In this document: piece by piece, positions 11,239 to 24,543 of the stretch
Position numbering within the stretch: position 1 is the stretch's first letter
Layout of the letters: each line of letters opens with the position of its first letter
Assembly: GCF_047663525.1 (NCBI RefSeq)
Contig: NC_092587.1
Coordinates: forward strand, 34,649,001-34,713,000
Length of the DNA: 64,000 nt
Source: Anas platyrhynchos
Lineage: Eukaryota; Chordata; Aves; Anseriformes; Anatidae
Direction of reading: 5' to 3'
Made by a program: the position numbers and the translations under genes
Notes under the pieces: model-generated
The model's input: only the letters and a program-made list of their open reading frames with translations
Told to the model about the DNA's origin: nothing
Databases searched by the model: none

Positions 11239-13573
11239 CATCCAAATGCACATGCTGCAACAAAGAAGAAAGCAGTCTGAGATCACAGCTCACAAGGAAG
11301 ACCCGTACCTTGAGTAGGTCAACAAATTTAAGAGACACAAAAGCACTAAAAACACTGTTTAAGGAGCAAGAATTCAGAATCTGAACTAAAACAGCAGGAA
11401 GAGACCAGAAAGTGAAAGGTAAAGACAGAAAGAGAAGTCACACATTTGAAAGTACTTTACCTTCTGCAGCAGTTTCCAATGCACCTGCACAGCTATTCTC
11501 AGATGCTGAAAACACTGAAATAAATCCTCACACAAGAAGCTTCTGAAAATAATAAACCCACATTTTAATGGGACATATGAGTGACTCTGCTAATGAAAAC
11601 TAGTGCTAACTTTGAAAAATAAAAAATAAAAAAATAAATAAAAGACTTTCCAGTATGCACTACTTGACATGAAAAATCCGTCTTCAGAAGTCTGAATACA
11701 AATACCCAAAGAGTGCAAAATAAACAAGAAAAGCCCTCCTGTATAATACTTATAATAGCTTTTCGGGAAGTCTCTGTGAAGGGTAACATCACATTTAGGC
11801 ATGTGCTCTATGATTAGATCAAAAAAGTTGTCTACAAGAATAGGGTACAGCTATTTTATCTTTTCTTCCTCTGCAGTCCTTTATATTACCATTAGATGAT
11901 AATATATGCAGTTGGTTAGGTAATATACTTTTTTTTCTATATACTGTTTTTTTCTTGGGTAAGAGACTGTGCCTTAGTGCATGAAAAATTCCATAATTAG
12001 AATCCCCCTCTGAAAGAATGGTACTTTTACCTTATATTTGTCACTTTTAACAAGTGACATTTTTACCACTCTGGAGAGATCATCTTCAATTTTGTCCACA
12101 ATGTGTAGAATACGCAGATAGAGAGCAGTGCTATCTCAGTGCTGTTTATGTCAACAAATGTACCTTAATTTCTTCAAGCTAGTAGGGATAAAATTAGTGG
12201 TTCCACTTGGGTGAGCTGGCTATGCATGGTCATGACTTTCATAATGGCCACTCAGTTTGTCCAGTTTTCATCAGCAGCTACATGAGAAATCCATTATAGT
12301 GTTCTACCCAGTCCAAATTTGCTGGCTTTAAGTTTAACTGATTTCATTTATTTATTTATTTTGTCTTACAGCTGTCAGTCTGTTAACTTTGCAAAGACAT
12401 CACAGCTTTCTAAGGCTAATCTGCACTTACCAGAATTTTGTTGATATGACAATATTTTGACTGCTGCTGTAGCTTATACAAGATTAATAACAGTGTTTTC
12501 CAACATGAGAGCTATGGAAACTGCACGTAAACTAGTTTACAAACTACTTTAAGTAGTCATATGGACAATACACCAGGTAAATATGCTACAAGAGTAGGTA
12601 TTGCCAAAAGTAATGGTTGACATCTATGTTGATCAATAAATAACCATCTCACTTTGTCTCTGAGCTCTTTGCAAAGAGTAAACAGCCCTGGAACAACTGT
12701 TCTTGCCTGGATAAGACATTGGGTCTATCCAGGGGGCTTTCAGCATAGCTATGTATAAGCCACGTCAGGAAAACTCTGAAGTGAAGACAAACCTGCAAGG
12801 TGGCTACAACCATATTATTCATTAACACATTCTCAGGCTGCTCACAAGATCAATCCAGCTCTGGTGCAAGTGGGTTTCACTCACCTAAGATCCAGCAGCC
12901 TGAATGCCCCATCACACTTCATAGGAGGCACACACGTGTGCCTGTCTGTCATCCTCAGAATAGGCAGATGGGACAGTGCTGTCCTTAATGGACTGCAGCT
13001 GCCAGTCCTCCATGTCACTCATGCCTCCCAGTAGATATGATTGCACCCAGGGTTTCATCTCAGAAGTCAAGCGGGAGCAGGCCGTCACAGATCTCAAGAC
13101 TGGTGCTGTCAGCATATAATTTGCTGCTTTGCCTTAAGGCCAAATTGAAGATGCTCTAAACAGGAGTGTAAATGTAGGCAATCAACCCAAAGAGACCTGA
13201 CCAAGTGAGAAAATGATTTGTTGGTAATGTAGAATGAATACAGGCTTACAATATGCAGCTTCCCCAAGGGTTACTGCAGTAGAGAAAAGTAGCATGACTG
13301 GAATAAAAGGGGCCTTTTAAAGAAGCCACAGGAGACTCTTGGGGTTAAATAATCATACTGCTAACTAGATACAAGGCTTAGCTACTGTTGCTCTGGTAGA
13401 GATCAGATTACTTCAGAAACATAGAAAGTTCTTTTTTATAAAAGCTGATTTTTTCCCCCTTTATAACATATTAGATCCTACTGTTGTGAGCTGTCAATGG
13501 TACACTAAAGGTGAACTGTGCCTCCTCCAAAGAATTAACTGAATTCATAAAGATATTGCCTTCATGCTCTAAG

Positions 13574-13594
13574 AAAAAAAAAAAAAAAAAAAAA
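13574..13594 (+). repeat. Poly(A) tract
   Basis: Run of 21 A. No recognised retrogene lies immediately upstream. Confidence 0.9.
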
Positions 13595-14273
13595 TCTTTT
13601 AGTTCTTACATGTCTTTGAATTTCTAGCATATGCAGCTAGAGATCTCTTATCAATGCTATCTAGCTTCCCTTGTCAGCTCTTCTCAGTCTTGTTTTTTGT
13701 CACTGCCACCACTCCATGTCTGTTCTCCCCCAACAAAAACACAACACAGAGGCTCTAGCTTGTACATCCAGTTAATATTTTCTCAGACCATGCAAAGTAA
13801 CATTTTTTTCAGTCTTGCATATGCTACCATATTTGATTTTCAGGGCTGAAAGTGTGTTTCATTTCATCTGTGCAGAACATGAGACATGTGCAGAACATGT
13901 GACAACATGAGAGTGAAAGTGGGATTTTCCAGAGCTGAGCACAGCAGGGACCATTCATCCTCCTGGTTTTGTCTGCGTTCACCAAGGATAAAGGAAGTGT
14001 ATGAAGATATTTGAATTCTGGATCAGTATTCTCACAAGACTGATTTTAACAGAGTTCAGACAACTGAAAGGAATCAACAGAAGTTTTCATAACCAGAACC
14101 GTGCTGTGTTGTTGAAAGGATGATAAGCAGCTGGAGAAGGTGTAATGGTTTGAGACCGACTGGTAGGGTAAGAGTCCCTAGCACATTTCTTCAGTCATTT
14201 CACATTTTACTAGCAGTCTTACCGGCAAATGGATCAAGGACTGGCATTTTCAGTATTACTTCATCATGTTCTC

Positions 14274-14524
14274 TGTGATGGGTTGACCCCAGCTAGCAGG
14301 TAAGCATCTGCATAGCTATTCACTCACTCCTCACCCCTAGTGAGATGGAAGAAAAACTAGGAAGAGCAGAAGTGAGAAAACTTGTGGTTTATGATAAAGA
14401 CAGTTTAATAAGTGAAGGGGAGGGGGCCTCAATGCACTGTTCAGCAATAGCCAAAACACAGGTGTGTAATAAATTGTTTTAATCACAAATCCAGAACCAC
14501 ACCATCCCAGCCAGACCCATTACA
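14274..14524 (-). mobile_element. Internally deleted solo LTR of an avian endogenous retrovirus
   Basis: Plus-strand ends are TGTGATGGGTTGACCCCAGC and GCCAGACCCATTACA, giving the TG...CA termini of an LTR. The internal stretches CACTCACTCCTCACCCCTAG, GAGCAGAAGTGAGAAAAC and GATAAAGACAGTTTAATAAG match a common avian ERV LTR as I remember it. Judged from the better preserved relative at 29753-30373, the LTR sense strand is minus. At 251 bp it is well under half of that copy's length and lacks the central part, including the promoter region. No matching target-site duplication is seen (TTCTC left, CCATG right). It carries no coding sequence. Confidence 0.7.
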
Positions 14525-15254
14525 CCATGTGTGGAGATTAGAGACAAAGAAAAGTAATGCCTGTACCACCTCCCCATTCTGATTTCCATACTGGAATGGG
14601 AGTGATTTGCTCCTCACTCCTTCATTTATTTCACAGTTCACCAGCTACACTGTATTTTTAACTACCTTATGCCAGGGGATTATTAGCAATTAAATTGATA
14701 CCCCTTTTCCAAGGCTTTCAACTTTATGGACAACTAGATTTTGATTAGTCCATGTACGGTTATTAAAGCACATGCTAGTTCTGCTCCCGTATTAACTTAC
14801 CATTTATTCAGTTCACTTTATAATATATGTGATCTATTGGGATGGTTCTAAAAATCTAAAATTCAATAACTAAAGAACCTTACAGCTCCTAACACTATCA
14901 CTCCACCCACAGACGAATACGAAGTGGTTAAAAGTCATTCTGTATGGTCATGCTGGAGTGCAAGGAACAGTAGGAAAAGTATTTTTCTCCCTATATTTTT
15001 TATCAATAGTTTTACTATACTTGGAGGATTTATATTCTTTCCTTACAATTTGAAAATATCAAACATAAGATTTGACAAGCAAATTACATCCCAGGTTTTC
15101 ATTTGACCCTGTGCAGAGAGGAGTGAATTACACTTTTCATCTTCAGATAATTCCAGAACTTCCAAAATTGAAGTATTGCTCTTATTCCTTACTGAAAGTA
15201 ATAAATTTGAGATTAGATACTGTTGTAAACAGTACTATGGGGTAAAACCTGTTT

Positions 15255-15351
15255 AAAAAAAAAAAAAAAAAAAAAAAGGTATTGAGTATGTTTAACTGTT
15301 TACATTCTCTTACTGTACCATGTTTAACTGTTTACATTCTCTTACTGTACC
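15255..15351 (+). repeat. Poly(A) run plus perfect 2 x 32-bp tandem duplication
   Basis: A 23-base A run (15255-15277) is followed 10 bp later by two identical 32-bp units (15288-15319 and 15320-15351), each beginning ATGTTTAACTGTTTACATTC. The zero mismatch count suggests a recent duplication. Confidence 0.95.
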
Positions 15352-16876
15352 ATATCAGTAGAATTCTGTGAATTACACTAAACCTCATATGAATACACAG
15401 TCAGTGAAGCTCTGAGTATACAACAGCTGAGGAGCCAGTCCATTACTTTGAGGATACTTTCAGTTGCTGAATGTCAGAGTAACTGTTTCTATGAGAAGTG
15501 TTCAACAGAATAATTTTATGTGAAATCACTTTACCTCATACTATTTATTGTTTTGCTTTATCACCAGAAATAGGAATGAAGCTACCACACTGTGATTCTT
15601 TATGGAAAAGCTTTGTGACAGATGCTCCCAAGCATACTGCTAAACCCTGGGAAAGCAATTGGAATGAGGAGTTGAATTTTTAATGTTTTAAAACTGCTGA
15701 CAAACATTTTTAAGCTGAAATGCTTTTTAGCATATCAGAGTCTGTTCAAAAGGCACACCTTGTGAGCTGCTTGAAGGGGAAGTTTTAACAGAACAATAAG
15801 GCATTTAGTTTCAATGGTACTTGATGGTTCCTCAAAATGACCTAATTTCTTTTAATTAACTATCAGATTGTGTTTTCTGTCCCACTTTAGCATTTGAGAA
15901 GATCTACTATTAATCCTTACCTACTATTACAAGCAGAAGTGTAATTGACATTTCGCTAATATATGGGTAATCCCCACTTTTCATATACTATTAAATGTTC
16001 CTAAATCTTGGAAAAGCTTCTGCTGTTGCTGCTTTTAGAAAATAAACAATGTTTCTGTTAAGTCATCTATACAGAAACATACATTTTTAAAATCAAAGCT
16101 GCCATAACATGAATCTTTAATTTCTGCAACATTGCAGGTGAATTAAAGGATATGGCTTTAAAATTATACAGCATTCTCCTACTACAGAGTGATAATTTCC
16201 AATTTAGGTTCAGAAACACATATAGTTTCTTGACAGATATCCTTATATATGTCTTAGGTGGTAATGGACCTAGCTAAACTTCAAAAACCTAATGAGCCAT
16301 CAACATCAGACAGCAGATATTGATCTCTGAGTGACACCATTTAATTTCCCATACTCTATATAAAACTCTTCACCAGAGGAAATGTACTGATATGAATGGA
16401 GAAGCCCATGAACAACAAGCTGAGGAGACAATGTTCTCTTCTAACATTTCATTTCATTGATCTCCTATGACATTTTTCCTTATAGATGAAGATCTTCAAG
16501 GCTTTTGAACCACAATTTTTATTACCAGCATCAATGTGACATTTGATTAAAGATAAGCCAAGAAAGACTGGTTTGAAGTTACTGGATTTCCCTCGATTTT
16601 CCTCTGTTAATAACTTAATCCTTTTGTTTCTGATGTGATTTCATTTGTTGATGCAACTAAAAATTCTCTGTTCTCTGTATTATTTTTTCCTCGAGGCTTT
16701 CCCACATCTATTGAATGCTTACACTTCTACACAAGCTGAGTCTATTCATGACACTGCATCTGTGAGTTAATCTTGTATTGTGTTTTTAAAACTCATTAAT
16801 TCATTACATGACTAGGAGCATTGTAAAATATGAGATTTGCTAAAGTTGTAGTGGGACACCTACACCACCTACTGTA

Positions 16877-16923
16877 GCTGCTAGCCACCAAAGGCTAGCA
16901 GCCTTTAGAATGTACATTCTAAA
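16877..16923. other. Two adjacent inverted repeats
   Basis: First, a hairpin with a perfect 10-bp stem, GCTGCTAGCC / GGCTAGCAGC (16877-16886 and 16893-16902), around a 6-base loop. One base later comes a perfect 20-bp palindrome, TTTAGAATGTACATTCTAAA (16904-16923). No repeat family is recognised around them. Confidence 0.85.
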
Positions 16924-18159
16924 ACAAAATAGGCTTTATCAAAGGGAGCATCTCAGATAGGATTCTCTTTCAAATAGATCCCTGAAAGAGTATTTTTCTG
17001 TCCATAAACTATAGAAATACCTAAGGTAGACTTGCCAGCCTAGATCTCATAAGTAATGACCTACATTCTTCTGCAATTATGACAACAGAAGGCATAGAGC
17101 TCAGGAGCCTAAATGTTGCTGAATGTCTACTGAAAATGGACATCTCCGCAAATCTCATCAAGAGTGTAGAAAAAGATTTTTACCTTTTCGATGCATTTTT
17201 CAGTAGCTGCTGCTACTACTTATTCTCTCAATTAGAATGGAGAACTACCTGCATCAGTCCTTCCTCCTCTGGGCTCACTCTGTGCAACAGGCTGCCTAGG
17301 AACAGGAACTTATTTCTCTTATTCTAGGCCCAAAAGAGAATTTGGGCTAGCCATTTTCAACTCACCTGGTACAAATAATTATTGCATTTTAATTTCTTTG
17401 AGAAGGAGGTATGCAAGGGGAAAGCTTTATAAGGGAGAGGATAAACCCGTGAAGAAGATATCCCAGAATATTGGTTTATTACTGCAAGAAAACTACAAGT
17501 TCATGCTACCATGAACTGACATCACTTTAAGACCTTAGAGAGCACTGTTTGGGCAAGGAAATCAAAAACTACCCTTCAGAGCAGAAAGGCTGAACTGCCC
17601 TCTAAGCATACTTCTTGACTTTCTTAGCAAGAGAAAACTGACAAGAAAATAAACATATCTAGAAATAATGAGCAGGAAGAGGAATACAAGGAAATGGAAA
17701 GCGGTCAGATTAGCAAATCCATTAGACACATTAGTAAATGAACTCCCTACCCTACCAACAGGTGTTGGAGGACACATAGAAACATGCAGGTTCTGAGTAA
17801 TCTGAGACATGACAAATTAGGAATCAGTATTCAAAAATGAGTAAATGAGTCTGCTAGTTGCTGTCCAGAAAACTTAACTTCAGATCAAGAAAATAAAAAA
17901 AATAATAATGCTTGTACTGTAGACATTAACTGAGCAATAAGGAGGAAATATCTTGTTTTTTTTTTATTAGAAGCTTATTATGCTGTACATACTTAATATG
18001 CTATGAGTATGTGGAGGGAATTCTGAATTTTTGAAAAATGTTGCTCATATTTTTGGTCTGTAAGGTGACAGTCAGGCTGACCTGGAAATAATCAGGTCGT
18101 CACAGGAAAACCAAATGAGGACAATACAAGCTGAATAGTGAAATAAATACCAATCAGAT

Positions 18160-18470
18160 GAGCTCAGAAGTGTTTTTCAAGGTCTGTATTTGTTAAATAC
18201 TCTTTAAACATAAAATTGATCATCAAAGATAGAGAAGATGTGAGATGCATTTTCATTAACAATTGGGAAGAGGTTAAACAGCATAATAATTAAATTAGCA
18301 GATGATAATAAATTGTGAAATATGGTAAAAGACTTCTGCAAAGACAAAGAATATATAGAATTTATTCATGTTTGACCAAACAGGTGGAAGATGGAGAAAC
18401 AAGATGAAGTTATTTATCAAAACGTGAGTAAACTAAAACAATATAGTTTCAGAATAGAATTTTGTGGATA
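18160..18470 (+). mobile_element. Ancient, heavily decayed CR1 fragment (reverse-transcriptase part)
   Basis: Comparison with the intact CR1 frame at 57.2-58.5 kb shows faint colinearity. Near 18288-18314 the plus strand reads IKLADDNKL, against SKFADDTKL around the catalytic FADD box. About 85 bp further on, KMKLFIKT-stop-V corresponds to [11 protein letters not shown]. The spacing between the two boxes fits CR1. Frameshifts and stops are frequent, so this is a very old non-functional copy. Edges are approximate and the remnant may extend to about 18700. Confidence 0.45.
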
Positions 18471-21400
18471 ACATATTACACAAAAAGATCCATATGACTT
18501 TGGGCAGCACATAGGACTATCTTTATTTACAGAAAAGAAGCAATAATCTTTTTTTACAAAACTAGTAGAATTTAAATTAATGTATTCAATTTTAAGAAGC
18601 ACAGCCCAATCAACATTAGAAAACTGAGGGGAGTTTGGCCAAAAGCATGAAAGCAATCTGAGTGTGAACAGAATAATTTAAGAGGAAAGAGTCAGAGCAT
18701 GAAATATCCATAGATTGATTAGGAAAAAATGCCTGAAGTTACATGGGTGGAGAGAAAAAAATAAATAAATAAAAATGTTAAGATCAAACTAGGCAGAATA
18801 CAATGTTGGGTTGCACATTTTTACAAGAAATGAGATCCATCAGGTTGTGCTTTGCTAGAAGCCCTGGAAGTTTAGAAAACAAAATTATTGGAAACCATCT
18901 TACCTTTGCCAAGAAAAAGACAATTGCCTGTTCCTTATATTTAAATCTACCCCCACCAACCAATTTCCCTATTTATTTCAATAACAAATTAAGAAAAGGC
19001 AGCCAAGCAGAAAACTCTCAAGGAAGGAACTAAATTTTTCATAAAGGCACTAGATTTACAAATATGTAGTAATTCTCATGGAGCTCAGTGAACATCAGCT
19101 TATCTGAAAAATAATTTTGAAAAATCATTTAAGTGACCTATTTGCCTGAACACTTTAAAGGTATGTTGGAAAATATTGCCATAAAAAAGTCACATCAGTC
19201 TTCTATAAACATGAAACTTTACCTCATCAGTCACTTTTTTCCTACCTCTACTTCACATCTAAGTGCAAAGATCTGTTGCTTATCATAATGATCTGAGTAT
19301 AATCTTTTGGCAGAAAAATACTTTTTTTTTTTCCCCTTTTTTAAATCATCCATAAATAAGGTTATGTACACAATTCTGGAATTCTCCTTTTCTTTCAATT
19401 CTTTATCAAATATTACATGTATAAAACTTACGGGAATGTTGCTACTACACCACGTCTCATGATGTCAGAAATTATGCTTTGGATAATAAAGCTGTTGCAT
19501 ATCTATTGTCATAAACAAGACTTTCTGGTAAGACAGTACACCTTAGGCACACTAAAAACCGTAAAACATGAATTTTATCATGATTTCCCAGAGAATTATT
19601 AAAACTACTCAATTATTGCATAGTTTTTTTCAAGTAATTATAAGATTTCCTCCATAGAAGCCAACAATGTTACATTCTGCTGAACGCCTTCAAGATAAAG
19701 TTGAGATATTTATACATTCCATGGTTGAATCCTTTAGATTTTTCCCTGTAGTTTAAGGTGATAACAGAGTTAGCAGGTGTTATTCATACTGCTATAACAA
19801 TTAAATATTTATACACTAAGCGAAACAAAGAAACACTCAAAGATAATACATGCATAAAGACGTCAAATGAAAATTCCTCTAAAAAGTTAAACACATTTCA
19901 ATCTTTCCTTTCTCCTTTGCTCCCAATCATTTCCATCAAAATATAGGTAAGGTCAGAAGGCTTTATTTTACAGCCACATCAGGTGCCTGTAACAACTGGC
20001 TCATATCAGCTGCCAAGGTTCAGCTGACTGATTAAGTCTTTCTTAATCAGCTGACTGATTAATCACTTTCACTTATGGTCAGCTACCTTCAAACATGGAC
20101 AAGATCTCTGAAGCAAGCACAAAGAGCATGCTTTGAGAAGGGTTCAGGCACATATCACTGAAGACTAAGAAAATGCTACGTACAGTACAGGATACTCTAA
20201 ATTCTCTATAAATGTGAAATGTCTTTTAGTTCCTATTTTAAATCAAAGTGTAGTGGAGAATCAAATGTAGTTTTTATTTCTACGCTTTTCCTACACTTTC
20301 TCTCCTTTTCCTTTCTTTCTTTCCCCTATTTTATCTAGAATAACCTTTCTCATTTGGAATGAAAATTTGAAATTATTATTGTTTAACTTTCATGCCCCAA
20401 GATACTTTTTGAATAGAAATTATAATCAAGATTCATGGACAAGTACAAGGCTAAACATCCCATGTAATTCAGTGAGCTAAAGAAACATACCTTATATGCA
20501 AAACCAAGATTTCATTGTTAGTATAATAGAAATTGTTAGTATAATATAAAAGACAATCTAATCAAAGATTAGATCCTGTTACAATAATACTAACACAAAT
20601 TAAATTTCTGCAGCTCATTACTAGTAATGATGTAATTGAAATGATGTAAGCAAACTTTCTCTTATCTCCTCCTTCTCCTGATGTGTTCTGCTCACCTTTC
20701 TTATGTCCTTCATGATGGTAGGTTTGAAGGTGTTAGTATGCCTTAAGGTGAACGGTTCTGTAGTGAGCTGTCAGCATCCCAAGCTCTTCACCATAAGGAA
20801 CAAGAAATCGATGGGGGGAGGTTTCTCTTTGTCTCTCCTGGGTTTGTTCAGGGTTATCTTTATGTTTGCTACACAGACTATTTGCTCTAATTCAATGTTA
20901 TATCTGAGTTTCACTTTGTATGATTTGTGGAGATTTTTTCTTTGCTTTCTTTTTCTTCCCTAGAACCAGGTTTACCCATCTCACAAGGTTACATTCCTTT
21001 AGTGTCTGTGATTTGTGTTTATAGCCCTGGGACCTCTGTTATCAGTCCATGTTTGTGCTTTTAAAGTTCTTGCTACCATCTGTTTCTCTTCAATGGCCTT
21101 CAGGCTGTAGCTTCCTGATAACACACCTTAAACTTTTATTAACATAACTTAGGCATGTATGCATCTGTGTTCTAGAGGCATTGAACAGTTTATGTCTAAA
21201 AAAAAAATAAATCCATTGGATGTATATACCTACAGGTGCACATAGACACAATTTTCTGGTATACAATTTTCTGCCACCAGTATTTATTAGTCATAGCAGC
21301 ATCACTGATTCATTATCAAAATAGCTCTACAGTTGACTTAACTGTGATGAAAATCAAATGAAATGTGCCTATTTCTAACATTAATAGTTTATACCATGTC

Positions 21401-22388
21401 TTAAAGGATTAAATTAAACTTGCAATAATGTAAGAGTTTTAATATGATGAAGAAACAGACTGTTTTGTTTCTTGTCAAAAGAAAGACATTTGGTGGATGA
21501 ATACTGCATACCTACCATTCAAGAGTAAATAAAGTTGGCAGACCCATAAGAACTGTCCTGTTTCTCATTTGTAGGAATTTCCTGAATCTTGTTTGTAGGG
21601 AATAGTGGCATACCATATTGTAGTTATGCAAAACAGTAATGGACACCTGTACTGCTTTATAATGCTTAACTGCCATATTTGAGAAGCACAAGGAGCAAAT
21701 GAAGCTATGGAAATCCTACTTGGACCACACTGCCAGCCTAGGTCATACTGGCTTCTGTTGTCATTAATGCAGTGTAGATTGACAGGTTAGACAGACTGCT
21801 TTTGGCTATTTTTAACTACCAAACCCTTGTAACATACTTTCATGACTGAATTGACTGAATTTCTCTATCTTATATTGTCTCTATCTATAGATACAGTTCC
21901 TGTATCTATATTCTTCCTATGACTCACCAGAGGTCAGGGAATTACCATAACCCAGACACTTTGAATAGGAGCCCCATATTTATACAGGTCTTCTTCCAAT
22001 TCAGGACAATGTTCCATTGCATATACCATGCTAAAATGGAGTTAGCCTGCTACAGAATCCTAATGGACCAGAATCACAACAGAGTTTAATGTAATCACTT
22101 TTGTATAGCTAGCAAACCATGATGCTCTTATAAGTCTTCCCCCTAAAACAGGTTGTTTTTAACATGATATTGCACTTAACAATACCAGAGTAAGAATTCT
22201 TCCTCCTGTCTAGCACAAAGACCTCTTGCTATATAATCAAAGATTTTATATTTGAAAAGTTTCTGACCTTCATGCTTGCTAAGAAAACAACAAACACACG
22301 GATGAACTGCCCCATTTTTTCCAGCTCTGAAATCTGAAGATGACAATTTAAAATGTCAGCATTGTTAGCTACTCCACTGCACAAAGTT
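18471..22388. other. AT-rich non-coding DNA, no gene seen
   Basis: No exon recognised. Local structures: repeated CAGCTGACTGATTAA with a hairpin (20021-20062), and nested short inverted repeats near 20533-20596 around ATCTAATC-AAA-GATTAGAT. Open frames are all below 90 residues and lack motifs. Confidence 0.5.
20021..20062. repeat. 15-bp direct repeats flanking a 9-bp hairpin
   Basis: CAGCTGACTGATTAA occurs at 20021-20035 and 20048-20062. Between them CTGATTAAG (20028-20036) pairs with CTTAATCAG (20042-20050) around a 5-base loop. Confidence 0.9.
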
Positions 22389-22740
22389 CTATAGACTCAA
22401 GGATATTGAAGCCAACAGGCATTAATGGGCTCATGTAATCTGACCTGCATAATATATGTCACTGAATTCCACCTACTCTTTCCTGCATCAAATCAATAAC
22501 CTCAGGCCAGATAGTGCTTGTACCTTTAGAAAGATGTTGAATCTTGATCTGAAATTTTCACATGATATATAATCCATCATATTAAAGAATAACATAATCT
22601 TTCAGTTAATTAAAAATTAGTAACAAGTGTCTCCATGAATTCCACTGTCTTTATCTTTCAATTACTAGCTTTTCTGCAAGACTTAAATGATTTCCTCTAT
22701 AAAGACCATTTCACTACCCATAAAATTACTGTATATGTTT
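22389..22740 (-). mobile_element. Ancient CR1 3'-end fragment
   Basis: On the plus strand the order of blocks follows the reverse complement of an old amniote CR1 3' region: TATAGACTCAAGG, CTCATGTAATCTGACCTGCA, GAATTCCACC, AGAAAGATGTTGAATCTTGA, TAATCCATCA, TTCAGTTAATTA, TTATCTTTCAATTACTAGCT and TATAAAGACCATTTCACTAC. Matches are interrupted by many changes. This layout is known from CR1 copies shared with turtles and crocodilians. No coding capacity remains. Family assignment is from memory of the consensus. Confidence 0.65.
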
Positions 22741-23245
22741 GAATCATGCAGCAGAGCTCAGTGCAAATATCCCCAAGCTAACTGTCATTCAGAAGACCCA
22801 CAAGGTTCAGCTTCTTACTAGGATTTAAAAAATTCAATTCAGCTCTAGAGCCATGTGAACACAGCATAAAGACCAGAAGTCTTCACATGTATTTCAAGAA
22901 ACTTTGGATCTGTCAAGTAACCCTGCAGTGAAAAAGGCCTGTGCTTCCAGTTATTCCATCAGGTTCCTCTCATTCGTGCAATACTAGAAGATGAAGAAAG
23001 GGCACTTGTGTCCCATAATCCCAGCAACGTTACTGTAAACCCGGCATTCCTCTTTCACTAAAGTTTGCAATAGGAACATCATCACAGTCTGCCCCTGTTC
23101 CAAATGCAAGATTTCTTTCAACAAACAGGGGTTTCCACTGCCAGCTGTCTTTGTACTAATCCTTTCCTAGGATAGCTCAAAAGCCTTAAAAGCCTTGCTG
23201 TTCGGGGTCTGATACCTAGGTCTAGCTCTCTTCCACTCAACAGAG

Positions 23246-23271
23246 TTGCAAGAAACAACAGTTTCTTGCAA
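23246..23271. other. Perfect 11-bp hairpin with tetraloop
   Basis: TTGCAAGAAAC (23246-23256), loop AACA, GTTTCTTGCAA (23261-23271). All 11 positions pair. No poly(T) or other terminator-like context is present. Confidence 0.9.
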
Positions 23272-24494
23272 AACATGGAATCAAGTTTTCTGCAATCATG
23301 CCTCCCTCAAATTAGAGGATTTCATAGTAGAAGGTTTCAGAGAAACAGCTAGATGTGACAGAATGATGCTAATTTCTCTAATGTATTAACTAAATAATCT
23401 ATTTCTTCATTTCAGATTTAAAAAATAAAAAATCAAATCAAAGTAAGCTCTCTCTATACAGTCTCAATCCAATACACATATACTGTTATCAGTCTTTACA
23501 ACAGCAGCCTTACTCCTGGCAATGATAACTTTTTTTTCCTTCACTTTTATTTCCAGTGGTCAGTTCTGCACACTGACTCAGTTTTTGTTTCCCCTGTTTT
23601 GAGATCCTATATAGAACTTTTTGTCCAGAAATCCATCTTTTCCTAAGGATGCTGACTTGCTCTGTTTCTAACTGCTGTTCTCTCTCATACCTCTCTCCTC
23701 CCTGCTGTGAGTCTCACTTGACTGTCTGTTGCTACATTTTGTATACATGCAGACTAATCAAAGAAAAGGTCTCCCAGAACTAAACTGACTCCCCACTATA
23801 AGAATGACTTATGGGAATTGCAGACAGCATTCAACCTATGAACATACATATTAGCTCTCTCTGTTCCAAAACCCTCCTTCTAGAGACCTTTTTTTTTCTA
23901 GGTTAAATTGCTGCTGCTTACAAAATACATATCTCTCCTCACTTCTAATCCTATCTTTGCCACAAATTAAGGCTACAAAAAGGAAAATAATTTGATTCCT
24001 AACATCCACAGTGTGTTGGAATTTATCTACAAGGATGAACTAAATGATAGTATGCCAACACCTAAAGTTTGTCATTGATAGTTTAATGCTATTTGAACAG
24101 TCAGTTACCATTCGTGTTATGGATGAAGCCCAAGTCAAAGCTTCAAGGAAGGAAAATTAGCTGGACAACAGCAAATTTAATAAATGCTGTATTCAGTATG
24201 GTCTAGGTTTGTGTCTTTCAGCAAACCCCTTTCTGTAGCATCCAATTTATATTGAACCATGTGACAGGACTCCAGGTCAGCCAGAGCTTTGAGATGGGTT
24301 TCCAGCATGTTATACCTAAAGCGCAACAAACTTCGGTCCCTTCAGCAAATCTGAATTTCAAACAGAGCATTTTATTTTAACTCAAAATAGGAAATAAAAA
24401 AACAACATTTTAAATAGAAAAACTGCTCTGCAGAGTCAAAAATAACCAAATTCCCCTGGTCCTGTGGACTTCATAGATCAGCTTTGTTCTCAGA

Positions 24495-24543
24495 AACTTT
24501 CAATGGCTTTCTCTAATAAAACTTGCAATGGCTTTCTCTAATA
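24495..24543 (+). repeat. Two-copy tandem repeat, period 25 bp
   Basis: AACTTTCAATGGC...AATA (24495-24518) and AACTTGCAATGGC...AATA (24520-24543) are 24-bp units differing at one base (T to G) and separated by one base. Confidence 0.95.

Larger units (their letters stand above)
8161..14273. other. Unique-looking non-coding DNA
   Basis: No gene is recognised. Within it: a low-complexity A/T tract followed by C-runs at 11145-11238; a poly(A) run at 13574-13594; a purine-rich GGAGAA stretch near 10785-10810; and a GC-richer block at about 12830-13140. The minus-strand frame at 9930-10295 (121 residues) has no motif and is chance-sized. Confidence 0.5.
14525..18159. other. AT-rich non-coding DNA with small structured motifs
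   Basis: No gene is recognised. It contains a poly(A) run (15255-15277), a perfect 32-bp tandem duplication (15288-15351) and a cluster of two inverted repeats (16877-16923). Frames up to 82 residues (17079-17327 plus, 17562-17810 minus) have no recognisable motif. Confidence 0.5.
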
